Below, one piece after another: positions 8,159 through 16,621 of a stretch of 64,000 nucleotides of DNA (position 1 is the stretch's first letter; every line of letters begins with the position of its first letter). The DNA lies in assembly GCF_900176515.1 (NCBI RefSeq), contig NZ_FWXV01000017.1, positions 61,509 to 125,508 on the forward strand. Reading direction: 5' to 3'. This DNA comes from Kibdelosporangium aridum. GTDB lineage: Bacteria > Actinomycetota > Actinomycetes > Mycobacteriales > Pseudonocardiaceae. The notes beneath the pieces were generated by a model. That model had not been told where the DNA came from and did no database searches. It saw only the letters and a list, made by a program, of their open reading frames with translations. A program made the translations under genes and the position numbers.

Positions 8159-9752
8159 TGACCGGGTACCGGCCGCTGGACTGGCTGATGGTGCGGGCGC
8201 CACTGCTGCCCGTCGAGCGCTGTCTCGGCCAGCACCACTTGATCACCGGGTGCGCAGGGCGCTCGCCGTCGGCGCAGGCGACTTGTGGCGTGCGGTCGAA
8301 CGGCAGCAGCCCAGCGACCGGGCGCTGCCCTCCCTTGATCTCTCGGTGTTCGTGCTCGCGTTGTCACCGGAAGCGGTCGACGCGGGCGATTTCCAGATGA
8401 TGGTCGGCCCGAACTTCGGCGCCTCCGCGGCGGGCCGGGTACTCGGCCGGTTCGGTGACCTGCTCGGTGAACAGGCGCGAACCGCATTGCGATCCGTGGC
8501 CGACGCCGAGGCCGTCGTGCGACCCGGGCGGGTGTGGGCCGAGGTGAACTACCTGCCTCGCAAGGGCCGGTTGGGCAACGTCGCGACCAGGGCGCTGGTT
8601 CGTGATCACGAGCTGGTCCTCAATACGACGCCTGGTGGCGAGCGGATCATCCGGGCCGCGGATCTGCTGGTCGGCGTCCGGGACAACCGGTTCGTCCTGC
8701 GCTGGTCGGTCACCGGGCACGAGGTCGTGCCGTGTTCCGGGCACATGCTCAACCCGCGTTCCGGATCACCGGTGATCCAGTTCCTCGACGACGTCAGCAG
8801 GGACGGCTACGCCATGCCCAGCTCGTTCGACTGGGGACCGGCCGCCAACTTCCCGTTCCTGCCACGGGTTCAGGCCGGCCGGATCATTCTGACGCCGGCA
8901 AGGTGGCTGCTGCGCGCCGAGGAATTCACCCAGCAATGGCGGGAACGCTGGCAAGTGCCACGACACGTCTACCTCTCCACCGCCGACAACCGGTTGCTGC
9001 TGGACCTGGCCGACCCCGATCAGCTGAAGCAGTTGCCGGACAAGGGGTTGATGGTGCTGCAGGAGGCATTGCCCGCGCCGGATCAGGCGTGGCTGCCCGG
9101 CAGCGAGGGGCGTTACGTCAGCGAATTCGTGGTTCCGCTCATTCGTGAAGAAATCGGGCCTGAGCCGGAACCCGCGCGGCAAATCCCGTCAGGCAGGCGG
9201 ATGCGGCCACCTGGCAGCGACTGGCTGTTCGCCAAGCTGTACCACCTGCCGACGTTCGAGAACGATCTCCTCACCGGCCCGGTCAAGGACTTCTGCGATG
9301 GCAACTGGTTCTTCATGCGGTACGTCGACCCCGGCCCGCATCTGCGGATCCGGTGGACCGGCGACCCGCGGTGGCTGACCGGCGAGCTGGCGCCACGGGT
9401 GCTCCGGTGGTCGGCGGAATTGGTGGAGCGGGGCTACTGCACACGTGTGGCCCTTGACACATACGACCGGGAGCTCGAACGTTACGGTGGGCCAACGGCA
9501 CTCGAGGCCGCCGAGTCGCTCTTCGCGGCCGACAGCTCGGCGGTACTCGACCTGCTGCGCCTCAACGACATCGACCGGACGCTGCTCGGGATGTACACAG
9601 TGGACGATCTGCTGGTCGGGCTTGGGCTGACCGAAGACGAACGACTCGGCAACTACCGGCTCGCAGTGGCCGACCGGCGCGCGACGGCGGACGAGTTCCG
9701 CAGCCGCCAGGTCGAACTGCGCCGCGCACCTCTGCGGCGAGGTACGGCATGA
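8158..9752 (+). pseudogene. lanB: Truncated, frameshifted lanthipeptide dehydratase (LanB)
   Basis: ATG 8158 begins YRPLDWLMVRAPLLPVE, the classic LanB N-terminus. A shift near 8220-8230 moves the frame to DHRVRRALAVGAGDLWRAVE. Then about 400 residues of the tRNA-Glu-dependent glutamylation domain are absent, and the text resumes at LSVFVLA...GDFQMMVGPNFG. From there to 9752 the frame is open: the end of the first domain, then a full SpaB-C (elimination) domain beginning DWLFAKLYHLPTFENDLL. Total is about 531 codons against roughly 1000. A 547-residue frame starting inside precursor 2 may still be translated, but it would lack glutamylation activity. The stop overlaps the ABC gene (ATGA). Confidence 0.82.
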
Positions 9753-11623
9753 GTGCGCCGTTGGTCGGCGTCGACGAGGTCGAGCTTCCCAAGTGGACAG
9801 AGATCGACCAGCAGGTGGCCAACGCGGGCCTCTGGCACACCTTGCGCGCCCTGCCTTCCGGGGTGAGCATCGTGCTCCGCCTTGCGTGGCAGGCGTCGAA
9901 GCGGCTCACACTGCTGTCGGCCATCCTGTCGGTGGCCGCCGGTTGTGCCACGGCGTTCGGCCTCATCGCCACCGCGGACGTACTGACGACTCTGCTGGCA
10001 CAAGGCCCCACTCCGACGCAGGTTGTGGCTTCTCTGCCGTCGGTTGCCCTTGTCGTGGCGTCGTTTTCACTGCGGGCGTTGCTTGATTCGGCGAGCACAG
10101 CGGCATTGGCGTTGCTGCGGCCACACGTTGAGCAGACCGCACAGGAAACCGTGCACGCTGCGGTCTCGCAGGTCGAACTGATCGCCTTCGAGGACAGCGA
10201 CTACGCGGACTTGCTGCGGCAGTGCATGACAGCGGGCGTACGCAGCATCGAGTCGAGTATCAAGGCGATCTCCGGCATCGGGGGTTCGCTGGTGTACCTC
10301 ATCGCGTCGGTGGTCTCGGCGGGTGTGTTGCATCCTTTGCTCGCACCGGTCGTGCTCATCGCCGTCATCCCGAACATGTGGGCGTACGCGCGTGCCGCCA
10401 AACTGGCCTACGTTTCCTATCTGGCAATGCTTTCCCGGTCCCGGCGGCTCAGCATCGCGAGCGAGCTGCTCACCGCTCGGGAAACCGCGGCCGAGATGCG
10501 CGCGGCCACGGCCCGCCTCGCGCTGCTGGAGGAATACCGGCGGATCAGCACGATGCTCACCGACGAAGCGGTCCGGGTCGAGCTCAAGCAGACCAGGGTC
10601 CGGCTGATCGGACGGATCATCGCGGGTGTCGGCACTGGCGCTGGTTACGCCGTGCTCGGCGTACTGCTGCACGCGGGTTGGCTGGCGTTGCCGCTCGCGG
10701 GCGCTGCGGTGGTGGCCATGCGAGTGGCGACGTCCGCGTTGATGACCACGATGATGGGCGTCAAGACCCTCTACGAGGACACGCTTTACGTGAAGCTGTA
10801 CACGCGGTTGCTGGAAATTTCCCGGGCCCGCACCCGGTCGCCGGTCGCGGCCCAGGCACCGGCTCCGGCCGTGATCACACTGGAGGAAGCCAGTTTCAGC
10901 TATCCGGGCCAGGACGCACCGGCGCTTCGCGACGTGTCCCTGACCATCACCAAGGGCCAGGTCGTGGCGCTGGTGGGGGAGAACGGTTCAGGCAAGAGCA
11001 CCCTCGCCAAACTGATCACCGGCCTGTACCAGCCGACGGGCGGCCGCGTCTGCTGGGACGGCGTCGACCTGGCGGAGTTCGACGAGGAGTCGGTGTACCA
11101 ACAGATCGCGTTGGTCCTGCAGGACCCCGCCAGGTGGCCGATGACCGCGCACGACAACATCCGGATGGGCCGGATCGACCGGCGGGACGGGATGTCGGTG
11201 GCCGAAGCGGCCAGGGAGTCCGGCGCGGAAGACGTGATCGCCGAACTGCCGAACGGCTACCAGACCCTGCTGTCCCGGCTGTTCAGCTCGGGCCGGGACC
11301 TGTCCGGCGGCCAGTGGCAGCGGATCAGCGTGGCCAGGGGGATCTACCGGGACGCACCGATCCTTGTGGTGGACGAACCCACCGCCGCGATGGACGCCAA
11401 AGCGGAGCACGCCGTATTCGAGTCGCTGCGCAGGCTCGGCGGCGGCCGGACCACGATCCTGATCACCCACCGGCTGGCGAACGTCCAGCACGCAGACCAG
11501 ATCGTCGTCCTCGACCAGGGCAAACTCGTCGAGCAGGGCACGCACCACGAGCTCATGGCCCTGGGCGGGACCTACGCGGGCCTGTTCACCCTGCAGGCCT
11601 CGGCCTACACCCCCCGCACATAA
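9749..11623 (+). CDS. ABC exporter of the lanthipeptide cluster
   Basis: A 624-residue half-transporter with a membrane domain (about residues 50-340, six hydrophobic segments) fused to an ATPase. Visible ATPase motifs are Walker A GENGSGKST, signature LSGGQWQR, Walker B ILVVDEPTAAMD and switch His in LITHRLANV. There is no N-terminal cysteine peptidase domain, so leader removal must be done by another protease. It would export the modified peptide. Unlike lanB and lanC it is full length and undamaged, with a four-base overlap to the lanB remnant. Confidence 0.88.
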   Translation: MSAPLVGVDEVELPKWTEIDQQVANAGLWHTLRALPSGVSIVLRLAWQASKRLTLLSAILSVAAGCATAFGLIATADVLTTLLAQGPTPTQVVASLPSVALVVASFSLRALLDSASTAALALLRPHVEQTAQETVHAAVSQVELIAFEDSDYADLLRQCMTAGVRSIESSIKAISGIGGSLVYLIASVVSAGVLHPLLAPVVLIAVIPNMWAYARAAKLAYVSYLAMLSRSRRLSIASELLTARETAAEMRAATARLALLEEYRRISTMLTDEAVRVELKQTRVRLIGRIIAGVGTGAGYAVLGVLLHAGWLALPLAGAAVVAMRVATSALMTTMMGVKTLYEDTLYVKLYTRLLEISRARTRSPVAAQAPAPAVITLEEASFSYPGQDAPALRDVSLTITKGQVVALVGENGSGKSTLAKLITGLYQPTGGRVCWDGVDLAEFDEESVYQQIALVLQDPARWPMTAHDNIRMGRIDRRDGMSVAEAARESGAEDVIAELPNGYQTLLSRLFSSGRDLSGGQWQRISVARGIYRDAPILVVDEPTAAMDAKAEHAVFESLRRLGGGRTTILITHRLANVQHADQIVVLDQGKLVEQGTHHELMALGGTYAGLFTLQASAYTPRT

Positions 11624-11731
11624 CCCGCGTGTCCACCTTTCCGACACACCGAAACGCACATTCCAGCACCTTGAGATGCGCGTACCGGCACCACAAGTCA
11701 CGCGGCTCGATGCCGCAAGGGGAATTTCATG

Positions 11732-11775
11732 GTGCCGCAATGGTGGACACGGGGTGCCGGAATGGTGGACACGGC
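11732..11775 (+). repeat. 22-bp tandem duplication downstream of the ABC exporter
   Basis: Two adjacent 22-bp copies of GTGCCGSAATGGTGGACACGG plus one base differ at two positions. They lie in the 165-bp space between the exporter stop and the DUF2530 stop, where I see no gene. They may mark the edge of the inserted cluster. Confidence 0.6.
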
Positions 11776-11788
11776 GCCCATCCCCGGG

Positions 11789-12067
11789 CTATATCCCCTG
11801 CTGGGCCGTCTTCGATCCTTTGCGGGCGGCGGAGCGCTGCCAGGTCATGATGGCCATGCCGATGCCGCCGAGTACCACGCCGGTGAAGGCCGTCCACGCC
11901 AGGATGCTGGGGCCGGTGAAGAGGGCGACGACCAGGACACCGAACCAGACAATCTCGCCGACGACGACGATCCGGAACAGATCCACCAGCCGCGCCGGGG
12001 GCGGCGGGGGTGGCGGAAGTGACTTTCCGGTTTCGCCTGGCGATTCGGGTTCCTCTGTGGACGCCAC
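11789..12067 (-). CDS. DUF2530 small membrane protein
   Basis: A 92-residue protein starting at GTG 12067. A hydrophilic N-terminus with a proline run is followed by two hydrophobic segments (about residues 32-52 and 55-75) and a basic tail, TWQRSAARKG. Size and pattern fit DUF2530, whose function is unknown; the mycobacterial counterpart is Rv0879c. It is divergent from the purine permease gene, with starts only 18 bases apart, so they must share a small promoter region. Upstream reading on the same frame is longer but would overlap the permease. Confidence 0.8.
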   Translation of the reverse strand: MASTEEPESPGETGKSLPPPPPPPARLVDLFRIVVVGEIVWFGVLVVALFTGPSILAWTAFTGVVLGGIGMAIMTWQRSAARKGSKTAQQGI

Positions 12068-12085
12068 GTGATGCAGGCTACCCGC

Positions 12086-13546
12086 ATGGCCGACACCACC
12101 AGCCGCCGCGGCGCTCTCGACCGCTTCTTCAAGATCAGCGAGCGTGGCTCGACCACCGGACGGGAGATCCGGGGCGGGCTGGTCACGTTCGTGACAATGG
12201 CGTACATCGTCGTACTGAACCCGCTGATCATCGGCAGTTTCGCGGCAGAGGGACCGTCCGCGCACCGCGATGTCCTCGGCGACATCCTGCCGGTCAGCCA
12301 GGTCGCCGCCGTGACCGCGTTGGTCGCCGGTGTGATGACCATCCTGTTCGGGCTGATCGCGAACTACCCGTTCGCGCTGGCCACCGGGCTGGGGATCAAC
12401 AGCTTCGTCGCGGTCACGCTGGCGCCGCAGATGACGTGGGCCGAGGCCATGGGCCTGGTTGTGCTGAACGGCATCGTCGTGATGGTGCTCGTGCTGACCG
12501 GCGTGCGGACAGCCGTGTTCAACGCCGTGCCGCAGCCGCTCAAGGCCGCGATCGCCGTCGGGATCGGTCTGTTCATCACGCTGATCGGCCTGGTCGACGC
12601 CGGGTTCGTACGCAGGATTCCGGACGCGGCGAACACGACGGTCCCGGTTGGCCTCGGGATCTCGGGGTCGATCGCGTCGTGGCCGACGTTCGTGTTCGTG
12701 GTCGGTCTGCTTGTCACCGGCATCCTGGTGGCCAAACGCGTCAAAGGCGCGATCCTGATCGGCGTCCTGTTCTCCACGGTCCTTGCCATAGTGCTGGAGG
12801 CGATCGTCAAGGCCGGGCCTTCACAGGGCGTGAACCCGAAGGGCTGGAACCTGGGCTACCCGGCGATGCCTGAGCAAGCGGTTGGTCTGCCGGACTTGTC
12901 GTTGCTCGGTGAGTTCTCGTTCGGCGCGTGGAGCCGGGTGCCCGCGCTCACGGTGGTCCTGCTGCTGTTCACGTTGATCCTCACCGACTTCTTCGACTCG
13001 GTCGGCACGATGACCGGTCTGGGCAAGGAAGCCGGTGTGATCGGCAAGGACGGGCAGCTGCCCGGCGTCGGCAAGGCGCTGTTCGTGGACTCGCTCGGGG
13101 CGGTCGCCGGTGGTGCCGCGTCCAGCAGCTCGAACACCGTCTACATCGAATCGGCGTCCGGTATCGCCGAAGGCGCGCGGACCGGCCTGGCCAACGTGGT
13201 CACCGGCCTGCTGTTCATCGCCGCGATGTTCCTCACACCGCTGTACCAAGTCGTGCCGGTCGAGGCGGCGGCCCCGGCTTTGGTGATCGTCGGCGTGCTG
13301 ATGATGGCGCAGATCAAGGAGATCGACTTCACCGACTTCTCGATCGCGCTGCCCGCGTTCCTGACCATTGTGGTCATGCCGTTCACGTACTCGATCGCCA
13401 ACGGCATCGGCGCAGGCTTCATCAGCTACGTGGTCCTGAAGGTCATTTCCGGTCGCGCCAAGAGCGTTCACCCGCTGCTCTGGGTGGTCGCGGTCGCGTT
13501 CGTCGCGTATTTCGCGGTCGGCCCGATCCAGGGCGCGATCGGGTGA
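12086..13546 (+). CDS. NCS2-family (AzgA/GhxP-like) purine permease
   Basis: A 486-residue protein with at least ten hydrophobic segments. Recognisable NCS2 type II features are REIRGGLVTFVTMAYIVVLNP near the N-terminus (cut here at REIRGGLVTFVTMAY), the LATGLGINSFVA segment, LTDFFDSVGTMTGLG with acidic substrate-site residues, and SSSSNTVYIESASGIAEGARTG (read in two parts). This family takes up hypoxanthine, guanine or adenine by proton symport. ATG 12086 is chosen over ATG 12071 and GTG 12068 because it gives the usual N-terminal length. No xanthine riboswitch or other leader can fit in the short divergent region. Confidence 0.88.
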   Translation: MADTTSRRGALDRFFKISERGSTTGREIRGGLVTFVTMAYIVVLNPLIIGSFAAEGPSAHRDVLGDILPVSQVAAVTALVAGVMTILFGLIANYPFALATGLGINSFVAVTLAPQMTWAEAMGLVVLNGIVVMVLVLTGVRTAVFNAVPQPLKAAIAVGIGLFITLIGLVDAGFVRRIPDAANTTVPVGLGISGSIASWPTFVFVVGLLVTGILVAKRVKGAILIGVLFSTVLAIVLEAIVKAGPSQGVNPKGWNLGYPAMPEQAVGLPDLSLLGEFSFGAWSRVPALTVVLLLFTLILTDFFDSVGTMTGLGKEAGVIGKDGQLPGVGKALFVDSLGAVAGGAASSSSNTVYIESASGIAEGARTGLANVVTGLLFIAAMFLTPLYQVVPVEAAAPALVIVGVLMMAQIKEIDFTDFSIALPAFLTIVVMPFTYSIANGIGAGFISYVVLKVISGRAKSVHPLLWVVAVAFVAYFAVGPIQGAIG

Positions 13547-13596
13547 CGCTCCGTCACATCGTCCCGGCCGGCTAATTCATAAGGTATGCTAAGTAT

Positions 13597-14028
13597 GTGT
13601 CTGGTTCCGCCGACGAGCACTCGCTGACCAGCCGACTCCGGCTGTCGGTGATGCGTCTCAACCGTCGGCTCCGGGCGCAACGGACAAACGCGTCAGTCAC
13701 GTTGAGCCAGATCTCAGCGCTGTCGAGCCTGCACAAGTGCGGCCCGATGACGCCGGGTGAACTGGCCGCGCGCGAAGGCGTACAGCCGCCCTCGATGACG
13801 AGGGTGATCGCCGCCCTCGAGGACTTGGGCTACATCAGCAAACGAGCCCATCCCAACGACGGCAGGCAAGTGATCGTCGAGCTGACCGAGCGGGGGCTCG
13901 GTTACATCGAGGCCGACGTGGCCGCGCGCGAGGCGTGGCTGGACGCACGACTGTCCGAATTGGACGAATCCGAGCGGGAGCTGCTGTCCCGCGCGGCCGA
14001 GATCATCGACAGGATGGCGGGGCAATAA
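13597..14028 (+). CDS. MarR family transcriptional regulator
   Basis: A 143-residue winged-helix protein. The recognition region is MTPGELAAREGVQPPSMTRV, and the wing carries the family motif AHPNDGRQVIVELTERG. It probably represses itself and the MFS gene that starts four bases after its stop. The GTG start at 13597 is preceded by TATGCT, a -10-like element seven bases upstream, and no ribosome binding site, so the mRNA may be leaderless. The imperfect CATA...TATG symmetry around it could be the operator. The mycobacterial counterpart is Rv0880. Confidence 0.88.
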   Translation: MSGSADEHSLTSRLRLSVMRLNRRLRAQRTNASVTLSQISALSSLHKCGPMTPGELAAREGVQPPSMTRVIAALEDLGYISKRAHPNDGRQVIVELTERGLGYIEADVAAREAWLDARLSELDESERELLSRAAEIIDRMAGQ

Positions 14029-14032
14029 AGAG

Positions 14033-15400
14033 GTGCTGACCGGCGCGGGTGGGACCCGAGAGAAGAAGCCAAGCAACTTCGACTCAGACCTACCCCCACC
14101 GCCGGAGCAGCCAAAGCAAGGCACCTTCTCGTCCTTACGCATCCGCAACTACCGGCTTTTCTTCTCCGGCCAGGTCGTCAACAACGTCGGCACCTGGATG
14201 AACCGGATCGCCCAGGACTGGCTGGTCTTCACCCTGACCGGAAACAACCCGGTCGCGCTCGGTATCGCGGCGGCGCTGCAGTTCGCGCCGACGCTCTTCC
14301 TCTCGCTCTACGGCGGCGTCCTGGCCGACCGCCTGGACAAGCGCAAGCTGCTGATCGGGCTGCAGGCCGCGATGGCGGGCTGTGCGGTGATCCTCGGCGT
14401 GCTGGACGTCTCCGGATGGGTGCAGCTCTGGCAGGTCTACGTGATCTGCTTCGTGTTCGGGTGCTTCACCGCGGTGGAAACCCCGGTGCGGCAGTCGTTC
14501 ACCAGCGAGATGGTCGGCATCGGCCTGGTCACCAACGCGCTCGCGCTCAACTCCTCGTCGTTCAACCTGGCCCGCGTGGTCGGCCCGGCGGTGGCCGGTC
14601 TGTTGATCATCTGGGTCGGTACCGGCATGGTGTTCCTGATCAACGCGGTCACCACGATCGCGGTGATCACCGGGTTGCTGCTGATGCGGCCGTCGGAACT
14701 GCACCGCGGGCCTGCGGTGGCCCGCGCGAAGGGCCAGCTGCGGGAAGCCTTGCGCTACGTGCGCGGCCGAGCCGACCTGGTGGCCGTGCTGAGCCTGGTG
14801 TTCTGCGTGAGCACCTTCGGGATCACGTTCTTCACCACGCTGGCGATCATGGCGGCGAACGTCTTCCACAAGGAAGCCGACGGCTACGGCCTGCTGTCGA
14901 CCATGCTCGCCGTCGGCACCCTCAGCGGTGCGCTGCTCGCCGCCCGCCGCAGTGTGCGCGGCAAGCCGAAACTGCGGATGGTGTTCGGTTCGGCGCTCGT
15001 GTTCGGCGTGCTCGAAATCGGCGCCGGGCTGATGCCGACGTACCTGGCGTTCGCGATCGCCCTTGTGCCGGTCGGCGTGGTCGTCATGACGTTCATGAAT
15101 ACCGCGATCACGACCGTGCAGCTGTCGGTGGAGCAGGAGATGCGTGGCCGGGTGATGGGCCTGTACATGCTGCTGTTCCTCGGCGGAAACCCGATCGCCG
15201 GGCTGCTGACCGGCTGGTTGGCCGACCAGTTCGGCGGCCGGTCGACGTTCTACGTCGGTGGTGCGGTGTCGATCATCGCCGCGGTCGTGCTGGGCCTGAT
15301 CCTGCGCTGGCGGGCTAGTCTGCCTGAAAGGCGATCGGCAGCGCAGGGGGAAGTTCGTGGGACTGTTCGGCAAGAAGAAGGCACAACTGCCCAGACGTGA
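14033..15400 (+). CDS. MFS transporter (DHA3/EntS-like), MarR partner
   Basis: A 455-residue protein with a hydrophilic first 40 residues and about 12 membrane segments. Family features are RLFFSGQVVNNVGTWMNRIA, GGVLADRLDKRKLL and EMRGRVMGLYML, typical of the drug/siderophore exporters related to EntS and MefA. The substrate cannot be told. It starts at GTG 14033 four bases after the MarR gene, so regulation by MarR is likely, and its end overlaps the following gene by 44 bases in another frame. Confidence 0.85.
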   Translation: MLTGAGGTREKKPSNFDSDLPPPPEQPKQGTFSSLRIRNYRLFFSGQVVNNVGTWMNRIAQDWLVFTLTGNNPVALGIAAALQFAPTLFLSLYGGVLADRLDKRKLLIGLQAAMAGCAVILGVLDVSGWVQLWQVYVICFVFGCFTAVETPVRQSFTSEMVGIGLVTNALALNSSSFNLARVVGPAVAGLLIIWVGTGMVFLINAVTTIAVITGLLLMRPSELHRGPAVARAKGQLREALRYVRGRADLVAVLSLVFCVSTFGITFFTTLAIMAANVFHKEADGYGLLSTMLAVGTLSGALLAARRSVRGKPKLRMVFGSALVFGVLEIGAGLMPTYLAFAIALVPVGVVVMTFMNTAITTVQLSVEQEMRGRVMGLYMLLFLGGNPIAGLLTGWLADQFGGRSTFYVGGAVSIIAAVVLGLILRWRASLPERRSAAQGEVRGTVRQEEGTTAQT

Positions 15401-16367
15401 GGTGATCTGGGGCCACTGCTACGACGACGACCTGCTCGACGCGGCGGAAGCGGAACTGCTGGAGGGCAAGCTCAACGCGGCGGTCACCGTGCTCGTGGAC
15501 AGCAGGGAGAACGCGGAGGCGCGGAGCCTGCGCCTGGGCAGGCTGGGGCACCGGCTGGTCGGCAGCGCCGACGAGATCGCCGAACTGGCCGCGCAGCACC
15601 GTGACCCGGAACTGATGCTGCTGGCCGGGGACGCGTACATCGGTGAAGCGTGGGCGATCCGCGGCAGCGGCTGGGCCTCGTCGGTCGGCGAGGACCGGGC
15701 CAAGATGTTCCTCACAACGCTGGAAAAAGCCCGCGGCCCGCTGGAAGCGGCGGCGGAGATGCTGCCTGCGGACGCCACACCATGGGCGCAGATGGTCACC
15801 ATGGGCATGGGCCTCGGACTGGATCGGTCCGAACAGGACGCGTTCTGGGCGGAGACGGTGAAACGCGCGCCGACGCTGTACCCAGCACATTGGACACGCC
15901 TGCAGGTGCTGGCCGAGAAGTGGTACGGCTCGCACGAGGAGATGTCCCAGTTCGCGATCACCACGGTGAACAACGCCCCGCACGGCGACCCGGTGACCGC
16001 GATGATCGTGGTGGCGTACTTCGAGGTGTTCATCCAGGCCAAAGCCCGCGCGGAGCGGGAAGTGCGAAAGCCGAACCTGCGCGCGATGGCCGAAGGCGTG
16101 TTCAAGAAGAGCTACCAGAACATCCAAGCCGCCTCCAACCGCTGGATGCAGGCCGAAAAGCCGCACCCGCGCGCGTTCGAGGCGCACAACTACTTCGCGG
16201 CGGCATGCGGCCTGGCGGGCGATGGGGACCGGGCGTTCATGCACCTGTTCGGCATGCGGGACCGGCTGATGAGCAGGCCGTGGAACCTGTTCGCGGACGA
16301 GCCGGAAGAGGAATACCAGAGCATGGTCCAGAAGTACTGGCGCGCCGACCTGACACAGGGCCTCTGA
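15357..16367 (+). CDS. Unrecognised cytosolic protein, helical-repeat-like
   Basis: A 336-residue protein without signal peptide or membrane segments. It is rich in Ala, Glu, Arg and Trp and looks largely alpha-helical. Parts such as LLAGDAYIGEAWAIRGSG and FEAHNYFAAACGLAGDGD resemble tetratricopeptide-type repeats, but I cannot assign a family with confidence. GTG 15357 follows AGGGGGAAG and overlaps the MFS gene, so it is likely the third gene of the MarR operon. A strong hairpin follows directly. Confidence 0.75.
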   Translation: MGLFGKKKAQLPRREVIWGHCYDDDLLDAAEAELLEGKLNAAVTVLVDSRENAEARSLRLGRLGHRLVGSADEIAELAAQHRDPELMLLAGDAYIGEAWAIRGSGWASSVGEDRAKMFLTTLEKARGPLEAAAEMLPADATPWAQMVTMGMGLGLDRSEQDAFWAETVKRAPTLYPAHWTRLQVLAEKWYGSHEEMSQFAITTVNNAPHGDPVTAMIVVAYFEVFIQAKARAEREVRKPNLRAMAEGVFKKSYQNIQAASNRWMQAEKPHPRAFEAHNYFAAACGLAGDGDRAFMHLFGMRDRLMSRPWNLFADEPEEEYQSMVQKYWRADLTQGL

Positions 16368-16373
16368 ATAGAT

Positions 16374-16403
16374 GAGAGCCCCGGCCGGCGGGCCGGGGCT
16401 CTC
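16374..16403 (+). terminator. Strong terminator hairpin ending the MarR-MFS operon
   Basis: GAGAGCCCCGGCC pairs perfectly with GGCCGGGGCTCTC around a four-base loop, six bases after the TGA stop at 16365-16367. Confidence 0.88.
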
Positions 16404-16449
16404 ACTGTTCCCGAACTGACTGCCGCTCCCACCACGAAGCGGACAGGTA

Positions 16450-16468
16450 TGAGGTTAGCCTACCCTCA
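16450..16468 (+). promoter_or_regulatory. Iron box (DtxR/IdeR-type operator), orphan
   Basis: TGAGGTTAGCCTACCCTCA matches the 19-bp iron-box consensus TTAGGTTAGSCTAACCTAA at 16 positions, including the central GGTTAGSCTA. It stands between two terminators, with no annotated gene start beside it. It may control a small RNA or peptide transcribed rightwards. Confidence 0.65.
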
Positions 16469-16486
16469 CTAGCTCCGCAACATCGA

Positions 16487-16576
16487 CATGCACCGAGTGC
16501 CCCGAAAGTGGCACCGGGTGTGGCTGGAACACGTGAAGAAGCCCTCGGCCGTGCTGGCCGAGGGCTTCTTCGAGTA
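16487..16576 (+). other. Possible small peptide or small RNA downstream of the iron box
   Basis: A 29-codon frame begins at ATG 16487, 18 bases after the iron box, and runs through the large hairpin at 16535-16571 to a TAG. There is no clear ribosome binding site. The layout (metal box, about 100 bases, strong hairpin) would equally suit an iron-responsive small RNA. Neither product is supported beyond layout, and the hairpin may simply belong to the opposite strand. Confidence 0.25.
16535..16571 (-). terminator. Terminator of the superoxide dismutase transcript
   Basis: GAAGAAGCCCTCGGCC pairs perfectly with GGCCGAGGGCTTCTTC around a five-base loop. It lies 50 bases after the sod stop codon. 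Confidence 0.85.
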
Positions 16577-16621
16577 GGCAGCTTCGCTTGTCGGAGCATC
16601 CGCTGCCAGGCTTGAAAACGA
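16535..16621 (-). ncRNA. Candidate 3'UTR-derived small RNA of the sod gene (s-SodF-like)
   Basis: The sod 3'UTR is 87 bases and ends in a 16-bp-stem hairpin. In Streptomyces coelicolor a stable RNA of about 90 bases from the sodF 3'UTR base-pairs with the start of sodN mRNA. Here the unpaired part, read on the minus strand, contains GCGGATGCTCC, which is complementary to GGAGC-type ribosome binding sequences. Size and position agree with s-SodF. The target, and whether this genome has sodN, cannot be seen. Confidence 0.4.

Noticed and set aside
8109..9752. Intact 547-residue dehydratase starting at 8109
   Set aside because: The start lies inside precursor 2 and the first 40 residues have no LanB similarity, whereas the true LanB N-terminus is visible in another frame from 8158.
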